A DNA stretch of 64,000 nt from Ciona savignyi. Its lineage: Eukaryota > Chordata > Ascidiacea > Phlebobranchia > Cionidae. The notes under the pieces are model-generated. The model was not told where the DNA came from. It ran no database searches and saw only the letters and a program-made list of their open reading frames with translations. This document shows, in pieces, positions 12,901 through 35,103 of the stretch. Made by a program: the position numbers and the translations under genes. Each line of letters opens with the position of its first letter. The first letter of the stretch is position 1. Where the stretch lies: positions 69,803 through 133,802 of the forward strand of contig CH002786.1 of NCBI GenBank assembly GCA_000149265.1. Direction: 5' to 3'.

Positions 12901-14416
12901 TTTTACATACCGCACTCCACGTTGACTGCTATAAAAGCCTGTTCCTTGTATCGGTGTCAACTGACCCGAATCAACAGTTGGTGTATTGCCGATTGAAGGG
13001 CTGTCGTGTGTTTTCTTGCTGTTAGTTTCGCCAAGTGGAAGGCTGTTTGGGCGGATCGGATGTTGTTTAACTTCACTTTGGCATTCGGGGTATGGCGGCG
13101 GAGGTGGACGTGTTTGCAGGCATGACGTCTGCTTATCGGCCTGCCACGGATTTCCTTTATTCTGATAATACGTCCTTGTACCAGCCTGAGAACCTTGTAT
13201 GTATATTGTCTTTCCACCACTTGGCGTTTGGGGTAGGCCACTTTCGCTGTGTTTTACTTCAGTAATATACGTATCATCTGGTACGCATGGGGATAACTGT
13301 GGAGGACGTAATATTAGGTGAAAATACAAGAACTTTTAACAGATATCTATTAGGAAGATACTTACTACAAATAGAAAAAAATATCTGTTTTTTAATAAAT
13401 TATCCACACTAAATTTGGATGGTGGCAGAGAAGTTTACCTGAGATAGTGGCGTAGTTCTTATGTTATCAAGAATATTGGCCGCTGATATTTCAAGAGATT
13501 CCTCTTTAAAACTGGGTTGTTTGTAAGTAGAAACGACACCTTGACACTGTTTTTCCTGATTATCATGATTATTTGAAGAACGATTCCAATCAAAAATGGA
13601 GGAGATTTCAGAATGGGACTTTGGACGGTTCTGTTTTGCATGTTGTTTTTTTGCCATTTCCAATCTTTCCTCTTCCATGGACATGCGATGAATCTTCCGG
13701 GCTACTTTTTTATCCGCCAGATACTCTTGGTGTAACGAGCTCGACCGCACGACTGGACTCGATTTACCAGTTAAGTTTCCAAAAGAACCATGCGATTGGG
13801 ATTCTCTGCCGGATTTTCGCAAGTAATCGGTATACAAGTAATCATCCCCGCTATTTGACTTAGGGTGTCCTCGTCCGTTGTTAGGTGTAACTGCATTTGC
13901 GTTGCTTCCGGAATAACCTGGGTTATCGTTTAATTGCGTAGGTGTGGAGTACATCAACTCGTGTTTTCGATTATCTGATGCAAACTTTTGTTGAGAAGAA
14001 ACAGGCAAGCTGGAGAATTCGCTTCTTGACTCTTTATAAGTTGGTGGTGGGCGTCTGGTTTGTATTCTTTCCTGAAGAAATTCACTGTTGTACGCCATGC
14101 TTTCCGCGGTTACTAACGTTGAACGACAGAGAGAATCGAGTCTGGCTGCTTGGTCCGAATGGTTACCACAATTCATTTTCGTAGTATTCCCCAACGAACT
14201 TTCAAGTGTTTCGTTTTTAACTTGACAGTTACAACTGCTCTGACCACAACTTGCGCACTTAATATTGTTTTCGAAACTGCTATCCTGCAGGGCGACATTA
14301 AAGCTACCTGGTAAACCCATTGGTGATGAAAGACTTGGTCCAAGGCTTCTGTAGTGTTCTGCTAGCAGTCTCTGCAGTACTGTTGAGTTGTTGCTGTCAG
14401 ATCTGTTATCAGACAT
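9965..14416 (-). CDS. amot: Angiomotin family protein, left copy (complete)
   Basis: Angiomotins are junction and actin scaffolds that bind YAP-type coactivators through PPxY motifs and restrain Hippo-pathway output. Exons: 14416-13439, 13296-12502, 12211-12067, 12008-11910, 11736-11597, 11030-10899, 10738-10640, 10441-9965; phases fit and give 954 residues, close to vertebrate AMOT. The start is ATG (MSDNRSD), nine bases inside the longer open frame. The N-terminal motif STVLQRLLAEHYRSLG (residues 11-26) matches the conserved TVLQRLIQEQLRYG block. PPxY motifs are PPTY (124-127) and PPPY (392-395). A coiled coil begins at KLELENERLHNKLQ and runs through the next exons, with SADKREALETEMR matching the AMOT coiled coil. 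The tail ends SADV, not the vertebrate EYLI PDZ ligand. The reading frame is intact throughout. Confidence 0.93.
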
Positions 14417-15617
14417 TCTTATCACGGATGTCTCCGTTTTAAGTCTGTAGCCTAAGGTGTTGGATTTGACAGTTGTTAACTAATCATAGGTGTTACATGT
14501 ACCACGGAAATTAACTCTTTGTATTGTAATTTAAGTTTAATGATGATCTAAAATGACAACAAAATCAACGGTTATAACGCTGTACAATTATTTAAAGTAA
14601 TATAACGTAAGACCATAAGTAAGACCATAACGAGCTACCAACGTAACATATTATTCAGTTGAAACCCTGAATAGAGAGTAACAACAAATATTCCAAAGCA
14701 ACGCAAAAAAACCGAAGACTTGGTAATGCAAACCTTTATAACACTGTTTACGAATTACAAAGCTAAATTTGACACCAAAATTTCCCTAATAACCTGTTTA
14801 TCGATGAGCTTATTCTGCCTAGCTTTACGGTCAACCTAAAACATCACTAACCTGAAAATAAATCATACTGTTCTCTTAGCCTACGTTGAACAGACAGTAA
14901 GACGTCTTTACGCCTGGGAGCGCTGAATACAAAAGAATTCTTTAGCTTGACTTTTGGCGATATATAACCCAACTCTAATTATACACACTCATAGAATATT
15001 AGATTTTTCACCTAAACAGTGACCGTACCTTCTAGCACAGTCTGTATGACATTGTTGGTCAGCGAAATAGTGGCGAAGTATTTGGTTTCGTGGTAGGGCG
15101 CGCGCGCACACACAAGGACCACATTCCAGTGCTGCTCGCTTGGCTTGTTTGTACAAAGCAACTCGCACATGCTTTACATTCCACGGACGCATCGCCCGGG
15201 GCACTGAACAATCCTATCTTTCTTTGGAGACGAACTCATACAAGGCTCAAGCGTAGAGATTAACCTTCCACAAAATGCGTCATTTTGATAGGTATTTACT
15301 TGATACGGCCATAAACACTAACTATACACCACTTATGCCACAATGTGTAAGATATACACATGAAGTTAAACCTGTTTAATATTAAAAAATAATCTTAAAA
15401 ATCGTGATTATCGCTTTCTAACAAACATATCTATTGTTAGACATGATATTAAGATGTATAGGAGTGTCAGGTTGAAGATAAATCCATTTTCTACGTTATT
15501 AGTTCAAATGCTGCTTTTGTTTTCAGACCGAACGGGCGTGGTATTATTGATTATTTATTTAAAGAAGCTGCCATTAAATCAACCGCCTTGACGTCATTGG
15601 TTCATATTTCACTATTT
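14417..15617. other. 5' flank of angiomotin, left copy
   Basis: No further coding exon is evident. The stretch around 15,040-15,200 is GC-richer and holds an alternating CG/CA run (about 15,094-15,113), which could mark the promoter. The open frame at 14,989-15,204 lacks any family signature and probably only reflects this composition. Confidence 0.5.
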
Positions 15618-16976
15618 AGTTTAGTTTAGTTTATTCATTTTTTGCCCTAGTATTTAAAAATGGCAAGCGAATATAATAACGACACGGGAACAGGAAAAGA
15701 CGGCAAAACGAACAGTCGTTAAAACACGTCATTGAAAAAAAAAGGATATAATTTAATAAATATAGCGGACGCGGCCGCCAAACCTAGGCGAAAGACAATA
15801 ATGTGCAAACAAAATTTAATTAAAACCAAACAATATAAAGCCCTGAAGAAAAGTGTGCGGTAAAGCGCGACCAGTACTGAGGGGGAGCCGGCTTTAGGAG
15901 AAGGTGTGGCCCGAAAGCGTGGACCAGAGTGGAAAAAGAAAAACCCCCTAAAATGAAATTCCACTAATGTCAGATGACACTATTAGTTTCAAGCACACTT
16001 ACCGGGGCATATTTACATTAAATATTAACATTAAAACACACAAATTGCATAACACTAATGCATTTGATACTTATCTTAGAAGTGTGAAAAGGAGCACTAC
16101 AGTAGTGCACCATAGATAACAAAAAAACAATTAAAATAAATAAATAAGTAAATAATAAAAATAAATACATAAATAATTAGCGAGCCAAAAAAGGATGGCT
16201 AGTAAATAAGAAATACTAAAGATTGCAGCAAGGATCCGATTATATGAAAGCAAATTGGTTGTGACATGTTAGTTTAATATTGACTGCCATATTCATCTGA
16301 AGATCACACCACCAACTCTCGAACAGATAATTTGAGGAGAAAGAGGCCACGAAGAGAAAACGGACGACCTTCTCCTTGTAGAATAAGTTTCGATGTCCGG
16401 ATTATCTGGAACAATAATGTCTTGGCAGTATGGTTGTAAAAATGCTACAAGACAGTGAAGAAATAAAAATATAGATACAATAGATAGATTAGATAAAAAC
16501 AGGTTAGGAGACAGGGTGGTGTGCAATCAGATGGTGGAAAAAACATTTAAAAAACAAAAAGAAGTAATAAGATTAAAGTGACAAGCTTTAAAATACAGCT
16601 CTGTTAGGGCCGGCAAAAAACTACTTCACATAAAAAGAAAACCTAGTGTGCCAACGGCTTACCAAGTAACAGAACACTGTAATAAACATCATTGTAAATA
16701 AAACTTGTGGTTGTGTAGACAAAATCACTATTGATAACATGCACAAGAAGTTAAGATTGTGATTTCACATGGTGATCATAATTTAAAATGAACAAAATCT
16801 GGAAACGCGTGCATATAATTTTATCAGGGAAATCAACATGTGAGTACAAGTGAATAAAAATGCATGCAGGTGTAAATAAATGCAAAAGGATAGATAAGGT
16901 AAAGCAGATTAAGTGGGATTTATTTTGGAAAGAAGGAGAAAATAAAATTTTTACTTCCCCATGGGAATTTTTAAGT

Positions 16977-17017
<41 letters not shown>

Positions 17018-17618
17018 AGAATATATTTGGTGAAAATAATAGAGAAACTAGGGAAGCGGATGAGGGTCTTCCAAGAGGTGTTGTTTGACAGCTTTGGTAA
17101 ACTTTTTAATTGATTTAATCTCACGAATGATGTTCGGTAATTGTTGCCAAAACTTTGGGCCTATGTATTTCAGGGATTGTTGGGATAGGGACTTGTTACA
17201 AAAGGGAATTAAAAATTGGGAATTGCTTCTTGTTTTCATAGTACTTTTAGGTTTGTTGGGTATGCAATTGTGGAGGGCAGGGGGAAGTGTAATGGTATGG
17301 CATTTGTGCATTATGGATAATATTTGTAATTTGTGCATATCATGAATTGTTAAAAGTCCATGTTGTCTCATTATAGAAACTGTATTTTCACGTTTACCAA
17401 GGTTAAATATTAGGCGAATGAACTTATTGCACACTCGCTGTAATTTAGTTAGCATTAAGTTATTACCATAACACCAGGTGGATATGCAATATTGAAGGTG
17501 ACTTAGTATAAGTGAGTGGTATAATGTGAAGAGTGAGCGTTGGTCAACAAGGGGTTTTATTTTACGTACCATAAGTAAATTAGTGTTAAGTTTCTTAAGG
17601 AGTGTTTGCATGTGTGGT
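15618..17618 (-). mobile_element. Non-LTR retrotransposon (LINE), 5' end lost in gap
   Basis: Minus-strand copy. The coding part from 17,618 to 17,048 is the C-terminal end of a LINE ORF2 protein, after the reverse-transcriptase core: LFTLYHSLILSHLQYCISTW and QRVCNKFIRLIF are typical of Jockey/CR1/I-like ORF2 tails. The visible coding frame is open and ends HPLP-stop. A long 3' region follows, ending at 15,618 in repeats of TAAAC read on the minus strand. The last 260 bases match 55,089-55,340. The 5' part runs into the N gap. The LINE is absent at the matching place in the right copy (40,722), so it is either a polymorphic or a copy-specific insertion. Clade assignment is uncertain. Confidence 0.85.
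16941..17015 (+). mobile_element. Poly(A)-tailed 3' end of a possible retro-inserted transcript
   Basis: AATAAA at 16,941 is followed 34 bases later by 35 uninterrupted A (16,981-17,015) on the plus strand, opposite to the surrounding LINE. This is the layout of a reverse-transcribed polyadenylated RNA inserted in the LINE's 3' region. How far it extends left (perhaps to about 15,900) I cannot tell. Confidence 0.45.
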
Positions 17619-17718
17619 NNNNNNNNNNNNNNNNNNNNNNNNNNNNNNNNNNNNNNNNNNNNNNNNNNNNNNNNNNNNNNNNNNNNNNNNNNNNNNNNNN
17701 NNNNNNNNNNNNNNNNNN
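17619..17718. other. Assembly gap of 100 N
   Basis: Exactly 100 N, the usual placeholder for a gap of unknown size. The left side is LINE ORF2 and the right side is an Eph kinase intron, so unrelated sequences meet here. Confidence 0.99.
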
Positions 17719-17719
17719 A

Positions 17720-28206
<10,487 letters not shown>

Positions 28207-30682
28207 GGCAACAAAATATCAAAATCCGCAATCTCCGGTTGTTGTCTTTGTCGCTTGCCACACTTCTGTGAGAAGATCCTGATACGTTATACTTCTTTAG
28301 CATTCAATATGGCAAGCAGGTGAGATTACCGTTATTGTTTTTTAACACTATCACTGAGAAATAGCAACTCGGTTCAATAAAACATGGAAAGAAAATCAAA
28401 TGAGAAAAATCAATACACGATAAAGATATTCATATTTTGGGGACATGTTCAATTTCTAATCCGACATGTCTCGGTCATCCGTAATAAGCGGCAAAATATG
28501 TTCCAATCTATTTCTCCTGTTACACAGGTTGGCTGGTCTAACTGGCAGTCTATAGAACCTGAATTAATAATCTTTGAATCACATTCAACTTATAGTAATT
28601 CTGACCGCAGTGAAAATATGGATTTCTAACACACGAATGCTAACTCTGTCCAGACTACAAATGGACTAGCATAGATGCTGCTTTAGCTCTTATCTCTCCC
28701 TCGTTTTAAAATTGGCGCTGTCAGAATCCTAGATAACCTATTCGTCTGCCCTTTTTCCCTTCCACCTCTCGTTTTCGCCCAGTCCGGACAGACGTTTGAT
28801 CGCAGCGCTGTACTGGATCAAATTCGATGCCGTTGCGCAGCGGTAGATCGTTGCCCAGCAGGCCACTATTATTGAACGAGGTGAAAGATATCCCCGACAT
28901 CCGTTTTTAAATTAACTAGCTTTCAAAACTTTGTTGACGTTATGTTACCATTCCTTCGTATTGATTTTGTCCTAAATACTTTTTTTAAAACCACGTTTAC
29001 CAAACTTTTCTGAGCGCGACCGGCCTCGTCAAACATCCCGCGACTCAAAGCTTTAAAATATTTTAACATTGAAAATAAAGGATGGTTTGTATGATTTTTG
29101 GCATTAGAATAAAAGGGTACAATGAAATTATGCAGAACGACTTACAATACATTTTTAACCATTTGAGACCCTCGTTTGGGTCAATATCCATACTTTAGAA
29201 ACAGCCGTATAATGAAAATGAGAAGCCAATCAGTTGAAACTGCAGCATTAACAAGGCATATTCACACTATAATTGTCTGTAAACTTAACCAGGTAGTGCA
29301 ATCAACTGCGCAAATAAATCAATCCTTACATCAGCAGATTGCACAGCATGGTAACACTCGTGCTTCGGTTTTTCGTCCGAAGTAAATAAATAAAAGCTTT
29401 TCCTCAAACTGGTAAAGTCTGGTTCTTAGTAATGTTACCTTTGCTGCTCATACTACTGCAGCCGTAATCTGTGTGCCAGCGTCGTCCATATGTCTCACGT
29501 ATAGACCACACACCTTAATGATGTTTATTGCAATATCCAATTTATCTAGGAAAGCTAATTCTCATGATATTCTGTATATAAAAATAATAATCACTTTTGA
29601 TTATCAACAGTAGGCCTACACCACATATTTTAATACTAAATTCTTACTCATAATTTACTAAAGAATAACCAACTAGAAAGTGACATCACTGTAGAAGTAG
29701 AGTGTAGAAGATCATGATCATGTACTAGAAGTAGCATTCTTCTGAATAATTTATGTATTATGCATAAGCGCATTTAATTATACGGTGCTATTGTATATTT
29801 TCGGTCGCCCATGCCTTTCCAGTACTCAGAATAATGATGCTTTTATAAAGTGGTTCTATTCAGCTTTTTAATTGACGTGTCCTCTTTATAATTACAAAGC
29901 CAATTTGAATTAGCATTTGTGTTCTACTTTAAATTGAACTCTCTGGAAATTGGCTTCATAAGTACAGGTATAAAATAAAGTGGTTTATTCATATACACAC
30001 AACGGTGTTTTCAGTTTTAGTGAAATACATTCTAATTTGTTTGCCGCTTTTTATTGCTGTTGACAGAAATTAATTAAACCATAAATTTGGAAGTTGCAAA
30101 CACATTACACACCATGTTGACATTACGCAATACGATGTTCAATCATTCTTCTCAGGTATCGTTAGTTAATGACCTAATATAGTAAGTACTGAATGCAAAT
30201 ACAATATACAAAATACCGTAGTTACAAGTTCTTTTTAAAACCATCAAATATTCGTTGCATTATACCGTTTCCGAGGTTCGTATAATGCATAACTTTAAAC
30301 GATACACAAGCAAATTGATTAAATAACACTGACTTATTATTTCGTATCTGTTTTTGTATCTTACCGACTTTATTAGTTTTATCAATTTGTTCTAATTATT
30401 TGTGAAAGACGCCTTTTCGGCCTTGTCCACATTTGCCTATTTTTATTATGTACGTTAACGGTTATCATGAACAATGGTGTATTCACTATCGGAAATGGGT
30501 GGGGGCAGCCTTATTTAAATATCACTTATTTTATATAATTAATGTACGTGACTTCACTTAAGAAAGTTCACATAATTATATTGCAATAGTGTTTGACTTA
30601 CGTGAGTAATATTAAAATTTTAATCTATAGCTGTCGATCATCAATCGAGCCCAGGTGAGCAAAGAAAGACGCGGGAATGTAA
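28207..30682. other. Spacer between Eph and the divergent peptide gene, right copy
   Basis: Counterpart of 2,912-5,551. It lacks the ~200 bp segment found in the left copy and instead has about 45 extra bases near 29,140-29,185. No coding exon supported. Confidence 0.6.
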
Positions 30683-30689
30683 TATAAAG
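30683..30689 (+). promoter_or_regulatory. TATA box of peptide gene, right copy
   Basis: TATAAAG placed as in the left copy, 70-76 bp before the ATG at 30,759. Confidence 0.5.
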
Positions 30690-30758
30690 GCAGTCTGCAC
30701 TAAATTCTGCTTCATTTTAGAAACATACGCTCAGGACAGATTATATCTTTAAACCTCA

Positions 30759-32383
30759 ATGGAGCTCACGAAGATAATGTTGGTTGTAATTATATCATTG
30801 AATTGTTTCACGAATTGTGATGCACACGACACCGAATTTCCCGGGGTTAGAATGATTTTACGTTGCACCTCCTTACGGCAATAGTTGAAGTTTGCGTCGT
30901 GTGGATCCTTGACTCGATCATGATGGTCTGATCAAAGTAGCAGACATTGTAACAATCCATCTGTGTTATGTGGATTGGTGATGATAACTTTCTAGAATCG
31001 AGATTGTATACAGTCATTTCAAACATTAAAAAGCACTTTGCGTCAGTTCCGGCAATCCTGTAGATAAAAGATGTAATATTTATAATGTGTATCTATATTT
31101 TAATCACAAAGTTGTATGTTTTATATAGCTCAACAGATTTTTAAGTTTTACCATATTTTTTGATGCAATCTTATGGTAAGCGGCACGACAAAGCACATTG
31201 TGAGCGATATGATATTTCAAAGTATTTTTGACACAAAGTATTTAAATAAATCTTAACTAACAAATTCTAATTGTTTTAAATTTCGCCAGAAAACCGTATT
31301 TGTCCCCGCCGCAAGGAAATATCTGAAGCAAGCAAGCAAATTGGCCTTAAAATATCTTTGCTCTGGAAAAAATGTCCACCCACAGATAGAAAACACCATA
31401 TGTGTCCTAGCGGGAATGAGCGGCATTAAAGGTTTGAAAGGAGATGTTTTAAGGCAATACAATAGTGTTTCAAGTTTTTTCACCACGATTTTGAACATAT
31501 TAGTAGGCCTATATGTATGATATGGAACGTACGAGGAGTTATTCTTAAACAGTCGCAGTTATAAAATCCGTGTATAGCGTGCGTTGATCACGCTGCTGAA
31601 GTCTATCGGTAGATGGCACCACTGAGTAAAGCATTACTTTTGAAACTTCAGTGAGATCGCTATCAATTGCCTAACCATGCGTGTAACTATATGATGTGCC
31701 TCTGGCTAAGGTGATTAACTTGCTATATATGGCCGATGAGATTACCATTACGGTACTTTGTTATAACCTGCATTCATCGAATTTTTCTGCTGTGGAAAAG
31801 TAATCGAACATATTACATCTACGGCGATTACGTCAATAATCGCATTTCACTCCTTTAAGTCTAATAGATGGCTAACTTTTCTTTTACAGACAGTTTAAAA
31901 ATTACGATTTTCTAAACATCAAATCAAAAAAAATGAAAATTCTTAGAATTGGCGTTGGTTTTTGCTCAATCATCATTCTTCCTAAGGTCCCAATTAAAAC
32001 TGCTTGTTTGTAGAATATTAAACTTTATAGATTAATCCCGTTCGCATTTTTCTCACATTAATATATCCAGCAGCATTCTTTTAGGTATTATTCTTTTAAT
32101 TGTCTTTATATTTAATTTAAATTGATATCTTGGTTCTACATGTACTGGATATTCTCGTTATGCATGTATTCGGATCTTGTCAGGTCACAGTGATTTAAAT
32201 ACCACTGGTCAACTCATAAACGTTCCTTTTCTGTTTGTAGTAAAAGTTTACGCCCATTCAATAGTTTTCTGAAATATTATTATTGTTACAGGTGAAAGAC
32301 AAAAAACTCGTCATGTGTCTGAAAATTGCATTGACTGTGAGATAGCGGATCCGGTTTGCTGGGATGCATGCCCAATTTTCTAA
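30759..32383 (+). CDS. Candidate secreted cysteine-containing peptide, right copy
   Basis: Same three-exon model: 30759-30845, 31290-31431, 32292-32383. Exon 1 differs by two residues in the signal peptide hydrophobic core (MELTKIMLVVIISLN against VLVAIISLN), both conservative. Exons 2 and 3 are identical in protein. The exon 1 donor reads GTTAGA here instead of GTAAGA, which should splice less efficiently, so this copy or allele may be expressed less. TATA box, start and acceptors are kept. Confidence 0.47.
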
Positions 32384-34713
32384 TTCGTCGACATGGGTTA
32401 CTGTGATGTATTTGTCAATACAAATTCTAAACCAGTGTTGCTCAAACTTTTTTGCTTACGAATTGTCAAAACAATATAGAAAGGACCAGGAGTGTAATGT
32501 AACAAACATACCTAATTGTTTTAGCATTTCTCAACTGCGCTTTTGTTTATTATATAATCCTTAAGTACCCGCCTTATTAGGTTATAAAACTAGACCTGCA
32601 AGGGAGTATATCAGTATCTTTCGGCTGTGAAATTGTCGATCGTGAGGACACAATCAAAAAGAAAGGATTTTTTATTCACTTGCTACACGCAATACCACAG
32701 GATAAAATCAAAACAGGGATGGCCTGAAATCGCAAATGTGTAAGTAAAATGACGAAGAAACGAAGTAATAGTCGGATTTATCGAGCATCTCAGCAAATAA
32801 ACGTAACATATTTCGGCGAACCGGCAAAGAATCCTAGTGAACCAGTTGCGGCTCATGAACCAGTCAGTAAAAATCACTGCTTTAAACACACTTACCCAAA
32901 CGAATTGTTATTGTAAATTTTTATAACAAGGTCAAGGCTTGAACAGGTATTTCCAAAAATTGCTATGATAATACTGACTGTCGCTTGCTTTAAACTATGC
33001 CAGGAATTTATTTATACGGTCTCTGTATTATAAACCAATCTGCATAGTAACATTCCTTTCGTGTTTTCATAATCCGGCAGATCTTATTACATTCCTCACT
33101 GAGTGGAACATTATTCCGAAAATAAAGATATAAGCCGTGAAGCAGGTGTAGATGTCATATCCACTGAATTACAATATTTTCATTTTCCATATCTTAATTA
33201 GGCTATCGTGATGGTTATAGACATCAACTTTTAATAATCATTAAACTTTGTGTACAAATTAAATACCACAATTTTTACATTATTTATAAAAACATTTGAA
33301 GCAATACATACCAAATACGAAACAATCTAATTCAGGACAGAATTAACCTATGAAAATTCCGTTTTATATGTTGTTTTCTAGTGAGCCGGTGGATAACCTT
33401 TCGTCCACCCAACCGCTAGTTACACGAAAAGTAGAACACGTTTCAGATATTTGCTGTCGGTATATGGCCCCAGCTTGTGAAGTTGAAATAAATTGACTTT
33501 TTATAAATAAAATGAAACTTAACAATATGATCAATTCTATATTTATACCGAACACATTTTCCTGTATGATCGATTGATTCCCTTTGTTCCTTCAAAAGCC
33601 CAATGGTTCTCTTTAGAACATTCAATTTGGCCAATTTTACATTTAGAACCTGCAGTATGTATATGTGACCAATACGTTTTCTTTATAATTCACCTTTTGC
33701 TTTCGAATAAGGTATGATATGTCATTCTATACTGATATAGACAGTGACATCTGCATACCGATATTACCGCTTAAGCGATTAGGCGCCAGAATATTATTTA
33801 AGTGTTTGGGGTCACTGAGAACAAATTATGAGGTCAAGGGTCAAAATCAGCAACATAAAACAATTTCCTATATATTTATTGTGCAAACTGTAGCTAATAA
33901 TATAGATTATTTAATGGCTATTTGGTGCCTTTAGAAAAACAATCCACTATTGATTCAACTGATTTTTATTAGTGTCAAAAATTCACGATGCGAAAATGGA
34001 GCGTAATATTATCATTAGCCACTACAGAGTAGTTTTAAAAACACGGCCTTTCGCTGCACAGGGTGATAAATGATATTATAGTATTTGAAGATTTGTTTCA
34101 GCAACCGCCGACTTGTAGATGTTGAGTTGTCGACGGTGCTGGCTTGAGTTGGGGTGATCCTTGGCTGCAGAGCGACGTCGGTTTCTTCTTGACTTAGTCG
34201 CTCTGCAGCACTCGTCATCGCGGCGGGTCTTGTGCCCGCCAACGATATATATAATTTAAATCTGTTAAAATAAAAAAGAGGAAAGGTCGTTCAGTTGGGA
34301 GCACTCGGCGGCCCAGGCCGAAACAAGTTGAGCATTAAGTGCTTTGATTCGAGACCGGTTTTTGAGTTACAACAGTGGTTCTGAACGTGTCTGGTTGTTT
34401 GTGTGCACTGATCGCTATTAGAATACTCGTCGTAATTAATTCCATTACCACGAATCACCACAAGATTCCATAAGGCTTTAACCATGTTTAGGTACTTATG
34501 GTCAGATTAAAAAAATATGAAAGCAGCGAGTCAATAATGTGCGTTTAGTTTTGTAGCAACTGCTGGACACTGTAATATTGACAAATCCGTTTCGAAAATC
34601 CAGTGACACTCGATTTAGCCTGGTCATCGTTACATAGAGCAACGTAGGAGTTTATATAAGAACTGCTGTATCAGGTTCATTGAACTAAATGGAGTAGGCG
34701 AAGTCATTTTTAT
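32384..34713. other. Spacer between peptide gene and angiomotin, right copy
   Basis: Counterpart of 7,245-9,569, nearly identical. The twin hairpins recur from 34,165 (stem arms 34,165-34,176 and 34,197-34,208). The first loop carries a single A to G change while both arms are unchanged. No exon supported. Confidence 0.5.
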
Positions 34714-35103
34714 TTATTAAGCTGTATTAGATAACGCTGCTCTTACGTTAGAAAACTTTGCATTCACAAAAAATACATACTGCAAAAATCTATACATTTT
34801 AAGACCTTTTAACCGATTGCACTTGGAAAATAAAACATTTTTTCGTGTAAGATCAATATTGAGGTACACACATTTAGCGGACTGAATTAAAGCGTAACAT
34901 ATTAAAATTGCTTCGCGCTTGCTATATAGGCTTTAGAGCAAACAGCAAGTCAAAGTTAAGTATACCTCACAATAAGGTATATAGTCGTATATATACACAT
35001 ATATATGCAGGACTGGCAAGGGTTTTGACTGTTACATGCGACGGTACAACTGGTGACGTTAAAGCAGGAACGTTTTTTAAGAAAAAAATACGAAAAATAT
35101 TTG

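Larger units (their letters stand above)
1..15617. repeat. Left copy of a 15.5-kb duplicated block
   Basis: This stretch aligns base for base with 25,301-40,722, in the same orientation. By eye the copies differ by under 1% in exons and in the first 1.5 kb, and by a few percent in some introns and spacers, with small indels and one indel of about 200 bp. Each copy holds Eph exons 1-7, the small secreted-peptide gene and a whole angiomotin gene. The offset drifts from 25,300 at the left edge to about 25,105 at the right. Similarity stops at 15,617, where a LINE tail begins. It starts at base 1, so it may extend left of the window. Confidence 0.95.

Noticed and set aside
12957-13241. 94-codon minus-strand frame
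   Set aside because: Alternative frame within the large second coding exon of angiomotin; a shadow.
14989-15204. Arg/Cys-rich 71-codon frame upstream of angiomotin
   Set aside because: Lies in a GC-richer promoter-like stretch, with no family match or splice support; likely compositional.
17085-17345. 86-codon plus-strand frame
   Set aside because: Opposite strand of LINE ORF2.
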